Assembly (NCBI GenBank): GCA_035628135.1
Contig: DASPKM010000010.1
Location: 558,001 to 622,000, forward strand
DNA from: DASPKM01 sp035628135
GTDB lineage: Bacteria > Bacteroidota > Bacteroidia > Chitinophagales > Chitinophagaceae
Reading direction: 5' to 3'
Length of the DNA stretch: 64,000 nt
Below are positions 18,549 through 27,059 of the stretch, piece by piece. How positions within the stretch are numbered: position 1 is the stretch's first letter; each line of letters starts with the position of its first letter. A model generated the notes under the pieces. It had not been told where the DNA came from. It searched no databases and worked only from the letters and a program-made list of their open reading frames with translations. Made by a program: the position numbers and the translations under genes.

Positions 18549-18992
18549 ATGAAAAAGAGGATCTTAATGTGGTTGTTGCTGGTTACGATTAGTACCGGCT
18601 CGGCCTTAGCAAACGAAGAAACGGTAAGCCAACAAGTACTGAACGCATTTAAAAAAGAGTTTGTAGATGCCAAAGATGTTAACTGGCAGAGCACGAAGGA
18701 ATATGTAAAGGCTACTTTCAGCCTGAACGATCAGGTAATGTTCGCATACTACAGCCAGGAAGGCGAGTTGCTGGCCATCACCCGCAACATCTCTTCCGAG
18801 AAACTGCCCATCAGCTTGCTCACCAGCCTGAAGAAAAACTACAATGGATACTGGATCACCGATCTGTTTGAAATGGTAGCCGACGGCACAGGTACGTACT
18901 ACATCACCTTGGAAAATGCCGATTTGGAACTGGTATTGAAATCTGATGAGTTTGGCTCATGGGAAGTATACAGGAAAACAAAAAGAGCATAG
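18549..18992 (+). CDS. secreted PepSY-like protein, second of a tandem pair
   Basis: The 147-residue protein has a signal peptide (MKKRILMWLLLV..., cleavage after ALA, residue about 22) and one PepSY-like domain (FKKEFVDAKDVNWQS; YYITLENADLELVLKS). Same architecture and about the same length as the gene at 17988; the motifs ITRNISSEKLP and AARHLSAERLP align directly. The 114-bp gap and shared orientation suggest tandem duplication and probable cotranscription. Function unknown. Confidence 0.8.
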   Translation: MKKRILMWLLLVTISTGSALANEETVSQQVLNAFKKEFVDAKDVNWQSTKEYVKATFSLNDQVMFAYYSQEGELLAITRNISSEKLPISLLTSLKKNYNGYWITDLFEMVADGTGTYYITLENADLELVLKSDEFGSWEVYRKTKRA

Positions 18993-19033
18993 CATAAGTT
19001 TAGTTTTCTCAAGTTGGTTTTAGTTGGAATGAA

Positions 19034-19057
19034 CCCCTGCCTTTGCAGGGGTTTTTT
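19034..19057 (+). terminator. intrinsic terminator after the PepSY-like pair
   Basis: CCCCTGC (19034-19040) pairs with GCAGGGG (19045-19051) around a 4-nt loop and is followed by six T. Confidence 0.85.
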
Positions 19058-19091
19058 ATTACCTGCCCCTAAGGAACAGGGTCAATTATTA

Positions 19092-19099
19092 TACCTTTG
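19092..19099 (+). promoter_or_regulatory. -7 element of the DHS-like gene
   Basis: TACCTTTG matches TAnnTTTG and lies 23 bp before ATG 19123. No clear -33 partner is visible. Confidence 0.35.
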
Positions 19100-19122
19100 C
19101 CGCATCAAAAAAAAATCTTGTC

Positions 19123-20097
19123 ATGGCAAAAGGACCCGTATCGAAATTCATTGAGCATCATTATCGCCATTTTAATGCGGCCGCCCTGGTAGATGCCGCA
19201 AAAGCCTATGAAACCCACCTGGCCGAAGGTGGAAAAATGATGGTAACGCTTGCAGGAGCCATGAGCACCGCCGAGCTGGGGGTGTCTTTGGCCGAAATGA
19301 TACGCCAGGATAAAGTGCAGATCATCAGTTGTACCGGCGCCAACCTCGAGGAAGACATCATGAACCTGGTGGCGCATTCTCATTATAAAAGAATTCCCAA
19401 CTGGCGCGACCTTACGCCGCAAGACGAATGGGAATTGCTGGAAAAAGGCATGAACCGCGTAACGGACACCTGTATTCCCGAAGAAGAAGCATTCAGGAAA
19501 ATCCAGCGGCATATTCATAAGATCTGGAAAGAAGCCGACGAAAAAGGCGAAAGTTATTTCCCGCATGAATACATGTACAAGCTCTTGCTGAGCGGCGTCA
19601 TGAAGGCCGATTACGAGATCGATCCAAAGGATAGCTGGATGATGGCCGCCGCCGAAAAAAACCTGCCGATCGTAGTGCCGGGTTGGGAGGACAGTACCAT
19701 GGGCAACATCTTTGCCTCTTACTGCATCAAAGCAGAAATCAAGCCTTCGGCCATGCGAAGCGGGATAGAATACATGACCTGGCTGGCCAATTACTACAAA
19801 GAGAATTCATCCGGAAAGGGCATCGGTTTTTTCCAGATCGGCGGAGGCATAGCGGGCGATTTTCCCATTTGCGTGGTGCCGATGATGTATCAAGACCTGG
19901 AGATGCATGATATTCCATTCTGGAGCTATTTCTGCCAGATAAGCGATTCCACTACCTCTTATGGTTCTTATTCCGGTGCGCATCCCAATGAAAAGATTAC
20001 CTGGGGAAAGCTGGACATTCATACGCCCAAGTTCATTATCGAAAGCGATGCTACCATTGTGGCGCCGTTGGTGTTTGCGTGGATTTTGGGATGGTAA
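19123..20097 (+). CDS. deoxyhypusine synthase-like protein
   Basis: The 324-residue protein belongs to the deoxyhypusine synthase (DHS) fold family, NAD-dependent enzymes that move the aminobutyl group of spermidine. The catalytic lysine region is intact: SYSGAHPNE then TWGKL, with K296 as the equivalent of the DHS Schiff-base lysine. The NAD-binding side shows TLAGAMS and SCTGANLEED, and GGGIAGDFPI is also present. Bacteria lack eIF5A, so the substrate is not hypusine in the eukaryotic sense. Homospermidine-synthase-like or other aminobutyl transfer is possible. No polyamine gene is adjacent. Confidence 0.87.
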   Translation: MAKGPVSKFIEHHYRHFNAAALVDAAKAYETHLAEGGKMMVTLAGAMSTAELGVSLAEMIRQDKVQIISCTGANLEEDIMNLVAHSHYKRIPNWRDLTPQDEWELLEKGMNRVTDTCIPEEEAFRKIQRHIHKIWKEADEKGESYFPHEYMYKLLLSGVMKADYEIDPKDSWMMAAAEKNLPIVVPGWEDSTMGNIFASYCIKAEIKPSAMRSGIEYMTWLANYYKENSSGKGIGFFQIGGGIAGDFPICVVPMMYQDLEMHDIPFWSYFCQISDSTTSYGSYSGAHPNEKITWGKLDIHTPKFIIESDATIVAPLVFAWILGW

Positions 20098-20173
20098 GAG
20101 CGGCCCGCCGAAAATGGGCAGATGTGTACTGTGCAATGTGCAAATGAAGTTTACGAATGCGGTAGGTATGTTT

Positions 20174-20214
20174 AAAAAATTAGCCGATGCCTGTTCTTAG
20201 CGGGCATCGGCTAA
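20174..20214 (-). terminator. terminator of the RRED-repeat gene
   Basis: A perfect 12-bp stem (TTAGCCGATGCC at 20180-20191 and complement at 20203-20214). On the minus strand it is followed by six T (A-run at 20174-20179 on +). It may also stop the convergent DHS transcript. Confidence 0.75.
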
Positions 20215-20236
20215 TTGATTTATTGATCAGTAGAAA

Positions 20237-20671
20237 TTAACCGTTCCTTCTATCGCGGCGGTCTTCCCTGCGGTCGCGCCTGTTTTCTTTCCTGTCGCGA
20301 CGGTTTTCTTTCTTATCACGCACGTCTTCTCTTTTATCACGGCGGTCTTCACGTTTGTCCCTTACGTCTTCTCTCCTGTCTCTGCGGTCTTCCAGCTTAT
20401 CCAGTTTTCCGCCATCGTGTTTAGCATCACGTACGTCTTCACGTTTGTCACGGCGGTCTTCTCTTTTATCGCGGCGATCTTCGCGTCTGTCTCCTACGTC
20501 TTCACGGCGGTCGCGGCGGTTCTCGCGCCTGTCGCGCACATCTTCGCGCCTGTCGATCCTGTCTTCGGCTTTATCGCGGCGTGTTTGGGCATTAAGGCTG
20601 TTGAATGCTACGGCACTCACCAGCAGGGCTACACTTAAAAAAGTGGTTTTCAGGAAACGGTCGAATTGCAT
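20237..20671 (-). CDS. secreted RRED-repeat protein
   Basis: The 144-residue protein has a signal peptide (MQFDRFLKTTFLSVALL..., cleavage near LNAQ, residues 22-25). The rest is made of 7-residue repeats based on RRDRRED / RREDVRD, interrupted once by AKHDGGKLDKLED. It is extremely charged with near-balanced Arg/Lys and Asp/Glu, and should form a long single helix or coiled coil. The DNA is a degenerate 21-bp tandem repeat. Similar proteins occur in Chitinophagaceae without known function. ATG 20671 was chosen because it begins the signal peptide. Confidence 0.7.
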   Translation of the reverse strand: MQFDRFLKTTFLSVALLVSAVAFNSLNAQTRRDKAEDRIDRREDVRDRRENRRDRREDVGDRREDRRDKREDRRDKREDVRDAKHDGGKLDKLEDRRDRREDVRDKREDRRDKREDVRDKKENRRDRKENRRDRREDRRDRRNG

Positions 20672-20921
20672 AACTGGGGGTTTTAATTTTTTATAATCAA
20701 ACAACGAATAATCAGACCCGTTATGTAAGCCTGCGTTTAATGAAGGGGGAAAGAAAAAATACAAAAGCGCTTAACTCTTTGGAAGTCAGGTAGGAAAAAA
20801 TGCATCGTGGCAGGTTAGCCAGATAATGATTTTCCGAATAGTCCGGATAGTCTAAAAATAGATTGGATATCCGGTCCGGGGCCGTACTAATTATCCAAAA
20901 ATGGGATGGGGATGCGCTTTA

Positions 20922-21371
20922 CTAACACGCTATCTTACCCACTCTCTTCGCATGCCTTCCGCCTTCGAACGCAGTCTCCAAAAATATTTCCACCATCTGC
21001 TTCGCATAATCCAGCGCCACGAACCTGGCAGGAATGCAAATGACATTGGCATTGTTGTGCTGCCTCGCAAGCCTGGCCACATCCGTTTGCCAGCACAATG
21101 CGGCACGGATGCCCTGGTGCTTATTGGCCGTCATGCATACGCCGTTGGCACTGCCGCAGACCAATATGCCCAGGCCGGCATCTTCCTGCTCCACTGCATT
21201 CGCAACCGGGTGCGCATAATCGGGATAATCCGCCGAGGTGGTGTCGTACACGCCTTTGTCATCAACCTGGTAACCTTTTTCCTGTAACCACTGCGCTATC
21301 GCTGTTTTATATTCAAAACCCGCATGATCGCCACCGAGTGCGATGGGTTTCGACAAATCGAATGTTGACAT
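20922..21371 (-). CDS. rpiB: ribose 5-phosphate isomerase B
   Basis: The 149-residue cytoplasmic enzyme interconverts ribose 5-phosphate and ribulose 5-phosphate in the pentose phosphate pathway. It shows the RpiB/LacAB start ALGGDHAGFEYK (residues 11-22), the active-site block CGSANGVCMTANKHQGIRA with the catalytic cysteine, and the phosphate-binding NANVICIPARF. Length is typical. A TAACTTTG -7 element lies 22 bp upstream of the ATG. Confidence 0.94.
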   Translation of the reverse strand: MSTFDLSKPIALGGDHAGFEYKTAIAQWLQEKGYQVDDKGVYDTTSADYPDYAHPVANAVEQEDAGLGILVCGSANGVCMTANKHQGIRAALCWQTDVARLARQHNNANVICIPARFVALDYAKQMVEIFLETAFEGGRHAKRVGKIAC

Positions 21372-21393
21372 GAGTATTGATTGTAATTACCTG

Positions 21394-21401
21394 CAAAGTT
21401 A
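21394..21401 (-). promoter_or_regulatory. -7 element of rpiB
   Basis: On the minus strand this reads TAACTTTG, matching TAnnTTTG, 22 bp before the ATG at 21371. Confidence 0.35.
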
Positions 21402-21426
21402 AGCACTTGTACCGTTGGCCTGCCAA

Positions 21427-22287
21427 CTACTCCCATTCCTGCCATTTCTTTTGCTCGGCAACATATATGCGTTTGGAAATGAAAATGCTCAGCTCGTATA
21501 ACAACATAAGCGGAATGCATACCAGCAACTGGCTCATCCAATCGGGCGAAGGGGTAATAATGGCCGCCACGATCAATATCGCAACAATAGCATATTTGCG
21601 GTATGTTCTTAAGAACCTCGGGGTTAACAATCCTATCCTTGTGAGCACGTAGGCTACCACCGGCAGTTGAAAAGCAAGGGCGGTGCCCACGGTAATGTTC
21701 GTCAGGTTCTCGATATGGTCCGAAATAGTAGGCGTTGTTTCAATAATAGCCTGCGTGCCTAACTGGTAATTGGCCAGGAAGCTAAAGGTAAAAGGCGCCA
21801 ATATAAAATACCCGAAGGCCGCGCCGGTGAAAAAGAAAAACGAAACAAAGAAGATAGCGCCTTTGGTGCTTTTGAGTTCCTTAGACGTAAGGGCAGGCTT
21901 CACAAAACGCCAGACCTCCCAGAAAATATAGGGGAAGGCAAAGATGAACCCTCCCATAAAAGCAATGGTAATGCTGGACATGAACTGCGTGGTATACGAA
22001 GTGGCCAGCATCTTAATATTCACGGTTGGCATGCATAGAGCATCACCTGCTCCTAACCAATGGCTGAACCTGCACAGCGCGGTATAGCTCACAAAATCCT
22101 TTTGGATAGGACCGAGAATGATCCGGTCGAACACCCAATCTATGTTTATGAAAATGAACACCGCGGCAACCAGCACCGCTATCAGCGATCTCACAATGTG
22201 CCATCTCAGCGCCTCCAGGTGATCGATAAAGCTCATCTCTGCCTGGTCTGGGTTGCGGTTCCGGTTAAGTAGTTTGAATAATGCCAT
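21427..22287 (-). CDS. tatC: Sec-independent translocase subunit TatC
   Basis: The 286-residue inner-membrane protein is the twin-arginine signal receptor of the Tat translocase. The N-terminal MSFIDHLEALRWHIVRS matches the conserved 'HLxELRxR' cytoplasmic segment. Six transmembrane helices follow, with FAFPYIFWEVWRFVKPAL being the classic 'P.....FW.F..PaL' motif and an FxxGAxFGYF helix after it. TatA/B genes are not in the window. It has its own -7 element (22317-22324). Confidence 0.95.
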   Translation of the reverse strand: MALFKLLNRNRNPDQAEMSFIDHLEALRWHIVRSLIAVLVAAVFIFINIDWVFDRIILGPIQKDFVSYTALCRFSHWLGAGDALCMPTVNIKMLATSYTTQFMSSITIAFMGGFIFAFPYIFWEVWRFVKPALTSKELKSTKGAIFFVSFFFFTGAAFGYFILAPFTFSFLANYQLGTQAIIETTPTISDHIENLTNITVGTALAFQLPVVAYVLTRIGLLTPRFLRTYRKYAIVAILIVAAIITPSPDWMSQLLVCIPLMLLYELSIFISKRIYVAEQKKWQEWE

Positions 22288-22316
22288 TATAGTGCTTCAA
22301 GGTAAGAAAGCGGGGG

Positions 22317-22324
22317 CAAATTTA
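22317..22324 (-). promoter_or_regulatory. -7 element of tatC
   Basis: The minus strand reads TAAATTTG, matching TAnnTTTG, 29 bp before the ATG at 22287. Confidence 0.3.
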
Positions 22325-22338
22325 TGGGGTAATTAGCG

Positions 22339-22372
22339 AATGAGCCAATTAGCGCATGCTAATTGGCTCATT
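22339..22372 (-). terminator. 15-bp palindrome after the metalloprotease gene
   Basis: TGAGCCAATTAGC (22341-22353) and its exact complement (22358-22370) around GCAT, extended by AA/TT. It lies between the stop of the metalloprotease gene and the tatC promoter, so it probably ends the former. Confidence 0.55.
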
Positions 22373-22430
22373 AAGATGATTTGCATTAAACGCCGCTGAC
22401 CAACGCATTGGCTGACCAGCTTAAGGGTTA

Positions 22431-25019
22431 TTAATCTGCTTTCAACGCTTTTTCAATCAGGAACTGCAGGTTGCTGCGGTGCGCCTTGGTTTCCTCATCG
22501 GGCGAAACGGCGGTAGTCAGCGTGGTCCTGATCTTCTTCAGGGTATACAATGCCGCTGCCTTCGCTACCTCGTCGTACGGAGATACCGGCCCCGCCGGGT
22601 TCACGATGTTAGCCAGGGTTTTTACATACTGTGTTTGCAGGTACTGCCTGTACACATTCACCTTGCCTGCAAGGTCTGCATTGAATATGCCTTTGGTAAG
22701 GTCGCCCATTACTTCGGCTACGCTGTATTGGTTACCATACAGGCGGGTGTTGGTGATACGCTGCAGCGTGGTGGGATGCAGTATATGCGCCAATGCGCTG
22801 AAGTTTTGGATGTTCGCATAGTTGCTGGTAAGCTTGATGTCCTCGGTGGATGTAAAGAAGTTGAAGCCACGGCGCTGCAATTGCAGGTAAGGATACACCT
22901 GCTCGTCGCCGGCAAAGGCATCGGGAGCAAACATGTATTTGTTCAATACCTCGATGGCCCTTTTTTGAGTGGCCAGCGGCACGGGCGTCATGGGTTTAGC
23001 CTGGGTTTGCTGACCTACAAAGCTGCGGTCGATATACACACCGCCCACGTAACGGCTTACAGCGGAGGCCATGTCGAACCGCTGGTTGTTCAGCACATTG
23101 AACCTGGAGCGCAATTCAGCATACGACTTACCGGGCTTGCTGTACTTGTCTTTCAGCTTGCCCATGGTGGTTTTGATCAGCTGGAATTTTTGCTCCGCGA
23201 ATCCAATAGCGTCCGAGCTCATGTCGAATATATTCACCCTTGGGTCGATGGCCTTTCCGGGAGAACGCATATCGTCTGCATCGTTACCGAATGCCAGGTG
23301 GGGGTCGGTGCTGCGCGAAAGGATCTTTTCCAATACGGCCTTTTCTTCGCCTTCAGCGCATGGAGTATATCCAAACTCAATGGCCCAGATATCATAAGGG
23401 CCGGCCTTGGTAGTATAATAATCGCCTTGCTTCGACCTGTCGAGGGCAATATTGGGAGCGGGATAGTCCATTACGGATCCCATCAAACCAATTTTCCTGG
23501 TAATGTCTTTATTGTTCAGTTCAGAAGGCTTCAGCATCTGGCTGGAACGCATGTTATGGTTCAAACCGAGCGTATGGCCCAATTCGTGCATGATAAGATA
23601 GTACAGGAAGTGCCTGTGCATTTCCCTGATCTCAGTGTCCGATGCGCCTGCTGCTTCCAACGCAGTCAGGCCCGACATGAACTGCTCACGCAATTCGCCG
23701 GAAAGGGCGCACATGTTCTCAACCCCCGGAAGATTGGCGGTGAGCTGTGCGCGGCGCTCGTAAGCGTTGGTGGGGGGACCTCCATACAATTCGTCCAGCA
23801 AGGGCGAAGAACTGGCGCTGGCCCACTCGATGACGATATCGCCGGCAATGATCTGTCCTGTTTTGGGATTGATGGAGTGCATGCCGATGGCGCCATAGGG
23901 CGGATACGGGGAAGACACCCACTTGATAACATTGTAGCGGATATCGCCGGCATCCCAGTCAGCATCATCGGGTTGTATTTTCATTACAACGGCGTTCTTG
24001 AAGCCTGCTTTCTCGAAGGCCTCGTTCCATTTATTACCGGCTTCCATTACAATGGAGCGGTATTCAACCGGCGTGGTGTTCTCGATCCACCAAACTATGG
24101 GCTCAACCGGCTCGCTCATGGCTGCTGAAGGGTCCTTCTTTTCAAGATGCCAGCGATGGATAACGTCCCGGAAGGGTGTTGCGCTCATGGTGGTTTGGTC
24201 GTTCACTTCGCTGATGAAATAACCTACGCGGGGATCGTCCCTGCGGGCACGGTAGTTATTCTGGGGCATTTCAATGAAGCTGTGCTGCATGCACACGCGT
24301 ACATATCTGGCGTCGGTAATGTCTTTTCCACCGGGATTGAAGGGGGCCGGGTTGTCGTAAGCCAGGTCCACGATAACATTGGTGTTGTTAGGGTACGATT
24401 TGATGGAATTGTATTTTGACTTCGTGGGGTTCAATCCGCCGAGTGAAAATACCAATCCCGGGGGCAGGCCCGGCGCAGGCAGCGGCTTTACAGGGTCCAT
24501 CTTTTCTGCAAGGAAAAGGCCGTCTGCATTGATCAGGTAGCCATTTTCGTCCTCGCCGCTTACTTTTTCAGAAAGGAAGATGGCTTCGGGAACGTCAACG
24601 CCTGCTGTCTTGCTGATGGCGTTGTTCTTATCGTAATAGAACCTGTGGTTCGCAATGGCGAACTCTAACTTGTCGTATGCTTTCTGAACGCGGAAGGCGG
24701 CATTGGTGCGCAGCATATTCCGGTGCAGGAACAAGCTGGTAGGTCCGTTTAATGAAAAGCTTTGGTAAATGAATTCTTTACCTAACTGGTTCTTCTTGAT
24801 GTACAACTGCACGCTACCGGTGGTAGTATCCTGGTACACGGTGAATAAACCGTCGATCTTCCTGGAGCTTTTAACCTTGTCCTGGATGCCTGCCGGCTTT
24901 TTAGGGGCAGCTGGCTTGGCGGTATCTGCAGGCACGGTAGTAGGGGGTTTAGGTTTGTCCTGCGCAAAGCTGCCGGCGGAAACCAGCAACAAGACAGGGA
25001 TCACAAACAATTTGCGCAT
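22431..25019 (-). CDS. large zinc-dependent metalloprotease (DUF5117/DUF5118 type)
   Basis: The 862-residue secreted protein has a signal peptide (MRKLFVIPVLLLVSAG..., cleavage near SFAQ, residue 20). A Pro/Ala/Lys-rich linker follows, then DUF5118- and DUF5117-like N-terminal domains, a metzincin-type catalytic centre HELGHTLGLNH (H478, E479, H482, H488), and a Met-turn GSVMDYPAP about 35 residues later. The C-terminal region is DUF4953-like. Bacteroidota have several such proteases per genome, located in the periplasm or outer membrane. No T9SS sorting domain is visible. Substrate unknown. Confidence 0.88.
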   Translation of the reverse strand: MRKLFVIPVLLLVSAGSFAQDKPKPPTTVPADTAKPAAPKKPAGIQDKVKSSRKIDGLFTVYQDTTTGSVQLYIKKNQLGKEFIYQSFSLNGPTSLFLHRNMLRTNAAFRVQKAYDKLEFAIANHRFYYDKNNAISKTAGVDVPEAIFLSEKVSGEDENGYLINADGLFLAEKMDPVKPLPAPGLPPGLVFSLGGLNPTKSKYNSIKSYPNNTNVIVDLAYDNPAPFNPGGKDITDARYVRVCMQHSFIEMPQNNYRARRDDPRVGYFISEVNDQTTMSATPFRDVIHRWHLEKKDPSAAMSEPVEPIVWWIENTTPVEYRSIVMEAGNKWNEAFEKAGFKNAVVMKIQPDDADWDAGDIRYNVIKWVSSPYPPYGAIGMHSINPKTGQIIAGDIVIEWASASSSPLLDELYGGPPTNAYERRAQLTANLPGVENMCALSGELREQFMSGLTALEAAGASDTEIREMHRHFLYYLIMHELGHTLGLNHNMRSSQMLKPSELNNKDITRKIGLMGSVMDYPAPNIALDRSKQGDYYTTKAGPYDIWAIEFGYTPCAEGEEKAVLEKILSRSTDPHLAFGNDADDMRSPGKAIDPRVNIFDMSSDAIGFAEQKFQLIKTTMGKLKDKYSKPGKSYAELRSRFNVLNNQRFDMASAVSRYVGGVYIDRSFVGQQTQAKPMTPVPLATQKRAIEVLNKYMFAPDAFAGDEQVYPYLQLQRRGFNFFTSTEDIKLTSNYANIQNFSALAHILHPTTLQRITNTRLYGNQYSVAEVMGDLTKGIFNADLAGKVNVYRQYLQTQYVKTLANIVNPAGPVSPYDEVAKAAALYTLKKIRTTLTTAVSPDEETKAHRSNLQFLIEKALKAD

Positions 25020-25106
25020 AAATTTGGTTTTATCTGGTAAAGTAAATGATAAATAGCTTGACGCAGAGCCGATTTTGACGAGCGGTAGGTGAATGTAAAG
25101 TTAATG

Positions 25107-26375
25107 CTACTTAAGTACACGCAGCCTTACCATTTCAATCCTGGTATCGCTTACGTTGAGCATTTCAAACTCATAATCGCCGAGAATAATTCGTTCCTTG
25201 ATGCGGGGAATTCTTTCATGCTCGTTGATGATATAACCCGACAAGGTCTCGGATTCATTGTCGGGAAAATCGAAATTGTATTTTTCGTTCAGGTAGTCCA
25301 GTTCTAACCGGCCGGAGAATATGTATTCATCTTCCGATAATTTCTTTTCTTCAAATTCTTCCACGTCGTATTCGTCTTTTATCTCGCCGAAAATTTCCTC
25401 CAGCAAATCTTCCATGGTCACAATGCCCGAGGTGCCGCCGAACTCGTCTACCACCCAGGCCACGCTTTTGCGCTCCCGCGTAAATTTGCTGATGAGGTCA
25501 GAAACGCTCATGCTTTCCGGCACAGGCGGTATCGGCAACAGCACATCTTTTACAAATGCGGGCTGCTTGAACAGGTCTAACTGGTGTATATAACCGATGA
25601 TATGATCGATGTTGCCATCGTACACTACCAGCTTGCTTAATTGCGTTTGCACGAATTTTTTTCTTACTTCCTCGATGGATGCATTGATGTCAACGCCTTC
25701 TATTTCCTTTCGCGGCACCAGGCATTGGCGCACTTTTACATTGGGTAACGATAATGCGTTTTCGAAAAGCTCGGTGTTCATGTCCTGCCCGCCGGATTCT
25801 TCTTCGGTGGTTTGCTGAAAGCCGCGGTCAAGGTCTGCGATGTGAAAAGGTTCCTTGCGTTTATCGATGCGTATGTTGAACAACACATCCAATGTAAAAT
25901 AAGAAAGCCTGGCCAGCAAAGAGGCAATGGGATATAACAATTCATGGAACAGGTTAACGAACCTTGAGCTCACTGTTAGCCAGAAATTGCTGCCTGCCCG
26001 GAAAATGGCGCGGGGAATAAACTCGCCTATCATCAGGATAATGAAGCTGGCCGACAGTATTTCAAAAACGATCCGTATGCTGTTTACCCATTGCGATGGG
26101 ATATTTTTTTCGTTGATCAACTGGTTGCTGTATGGTTGCAATACCTGGCCCGCCAGTAAGCTGAAAAAAATAAATGCAATGTTGAAGCCTATGAGCGTTG
26201 TGCCTGCAAACCTGGAAGGATGGTCCATGAAATAGGAAAGGATGATGCCGCTGGTGCGCCCTTGCTTCTTCTTTAATTCAATGGATAATTTGTTGGCGCT
26301 GGTAAAGGCCGCTTCTACTCCTGAAAAAAATGCAATGAGCAGGAGCATGATGCATATTCCGATCAACGTGAGCAT
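25107..26375 (-). CDS. CBS-domain membrane protein, CNNM/CorC (hemolysin C) family
   Basis: The 422-residue protein has a DUF21 N-terminal domain with about four membrane segments (residues 1-150), a tandem CBS pair (about 200-325, containing VPRKEIEGVD and VDEFGGTSGIVT) and a C-terminal CorC/HlyC domain (about 340-420). Relatives are Mg2+/Co2+ efflux proteins; in gliding Bacteroidota a member of this family is GldE. No other gld gene is in the window, so I do not assign that role. The start is the first ATG and opens directly into the first helix. Confidence 0.85.
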   Translation of the reverse strand: MLTLIGICIMLLLIAFFSGVEAAFTSANKLSIELKKKQGRTSGIILSYFMDHPSRFAGTTLIGFNIAFIFFSLLAGQVLQPYSNQLINEKNIPSQWVNSIRIVFEILSASFIILMIGEFIPRAIFRAGSNFWLTVSSRFVNLFHELLYPIASLLARLSYFTLDVLFNIRIDKRKEPFHIADLDRGFQQTTEEESGGQDMNTELFENALSLPNVKVRQCLVPRKEIEGVDINASIEEVRKKFVQTQLSKLVVYDGNIDHIIGYIHQLDLFKQPAFVKDVLLPIPPVPESMSVSDLISKFTRERKSVAWVVDEFGGTSGIVTMEDLLEEIFGEIKDEYDVEEFEEKKLSEDEYIFSGRLELDYLNEKYNFDFPDNESETLSGYIINEHERIPRIKERIILGDYEFEMLNVSDTRIEMVRLRVLK

Positions 26376-26461
26376 ACGATGCTAAAGTAATAAAAAATAT
26401 GGGGGAAACGAAGCACATAAAACAGCGTTGCTGCCAGGGCCGTAAACGGGTAACCGCAACC

Positions 26462-27037
26462 TTACTTACTGATAAAATCCCTTACAATGTTTTCCGCTTC
26501 GGCTTGCGCTTTTTGCAAGTCGGAATTTACTACAACGTGCTGAAACGAATGCCGGAAGGTCATTTCGTACCCGGCCTTGTTAATGCGCGTTTGCAGGGTG
26601 GCATCGGACTCAGTGCCTCTCGACAGCAGCCTCCGCTTTAGCTCATCGATGGAAGGCGGTTGAATAAAAATGGTGAGCGTCGACTCGGGATATTGCCCTT
26701 CTACGTGAATGGCACCCTTTACATCTATGTCCAGCACGGGAATGCGGCCGCTGCCCCAAATTCTGTTAAGCTCGCTTTTGAGCGTGCCGTAATAACGACC
26801 TTCGTACACCATTTCCCATTCTACGAATTCGTTGTTCCTGATCTTGTCGTGAAACGCATCTTCTGAAATAAAATAATAATCGCGTCCATGTTGTTCGTTG
26901 GCCCTTGCAGGCCGCGTGGCCGCAGACACTGAAAAAGCAAGCTGGGGGAAGTGTGTGAGTAAATGGCGCGTGATGGATGTTTTGCCTGCGCCGGAAGGCG
27001 CGGTAATAATGATGATCTTGTTATTTACAGAGCCCAT
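26462..27037 (-). CDS. gmk: guanylate kinase
   Basis: The 191-residue cytoplasmic enzyme phosphorylates GMP to GDP. Walker A APSGAGKTS is at residues 13-21. The guanylate-kinase signature region is STRPAR-like (here AATRPARANEQHGRDYYF), with the GMP-binding Arg and Tyr residues, followed by FVEWEMVYEGRYYGT and DIDVKGA. Length is normal. A -7-like TACTTTG lies 4 bp before the ATG. It overlaps no neighbour; the SDR gene ends 22 bp upstream of its start on the same strand, so cotranscription is likely. Confidence 0.95.
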   Translation of the reverse strand: MGSVNNKIIIITAPSGAGKTSITRHLLTHFPQLAFSVSAATRPARANEQHGRDYYFISEDAFHDKIRNNEFVEWEMVYEGRYYGTLKSELNRIWGSGRIPVLDIDVKGAIHVEGQYPESTLTIFIQPPSIDELKRRLLSRGTESDATLQTRINKAGYEMTFRHSFQHVVVNSDLQKAQAEAENIVRDFISK

Positions 27038-27059
27038 CGGGCAAAGTAATTGGAAATTT

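Noticed and set aside
20250..20600. CRISPR-like array
   Set aside because: The 21-bp periodicity is the coding sequence of charged heptad repeats, in frame after a signal peptide, with no spacers.
22479..24128. 549-codon open frame on the + strand
   Set aside because: It is exactly antisense to the metalloprotease gene, has no family resemblance, and its openness follows from the codon bias of the real gene.
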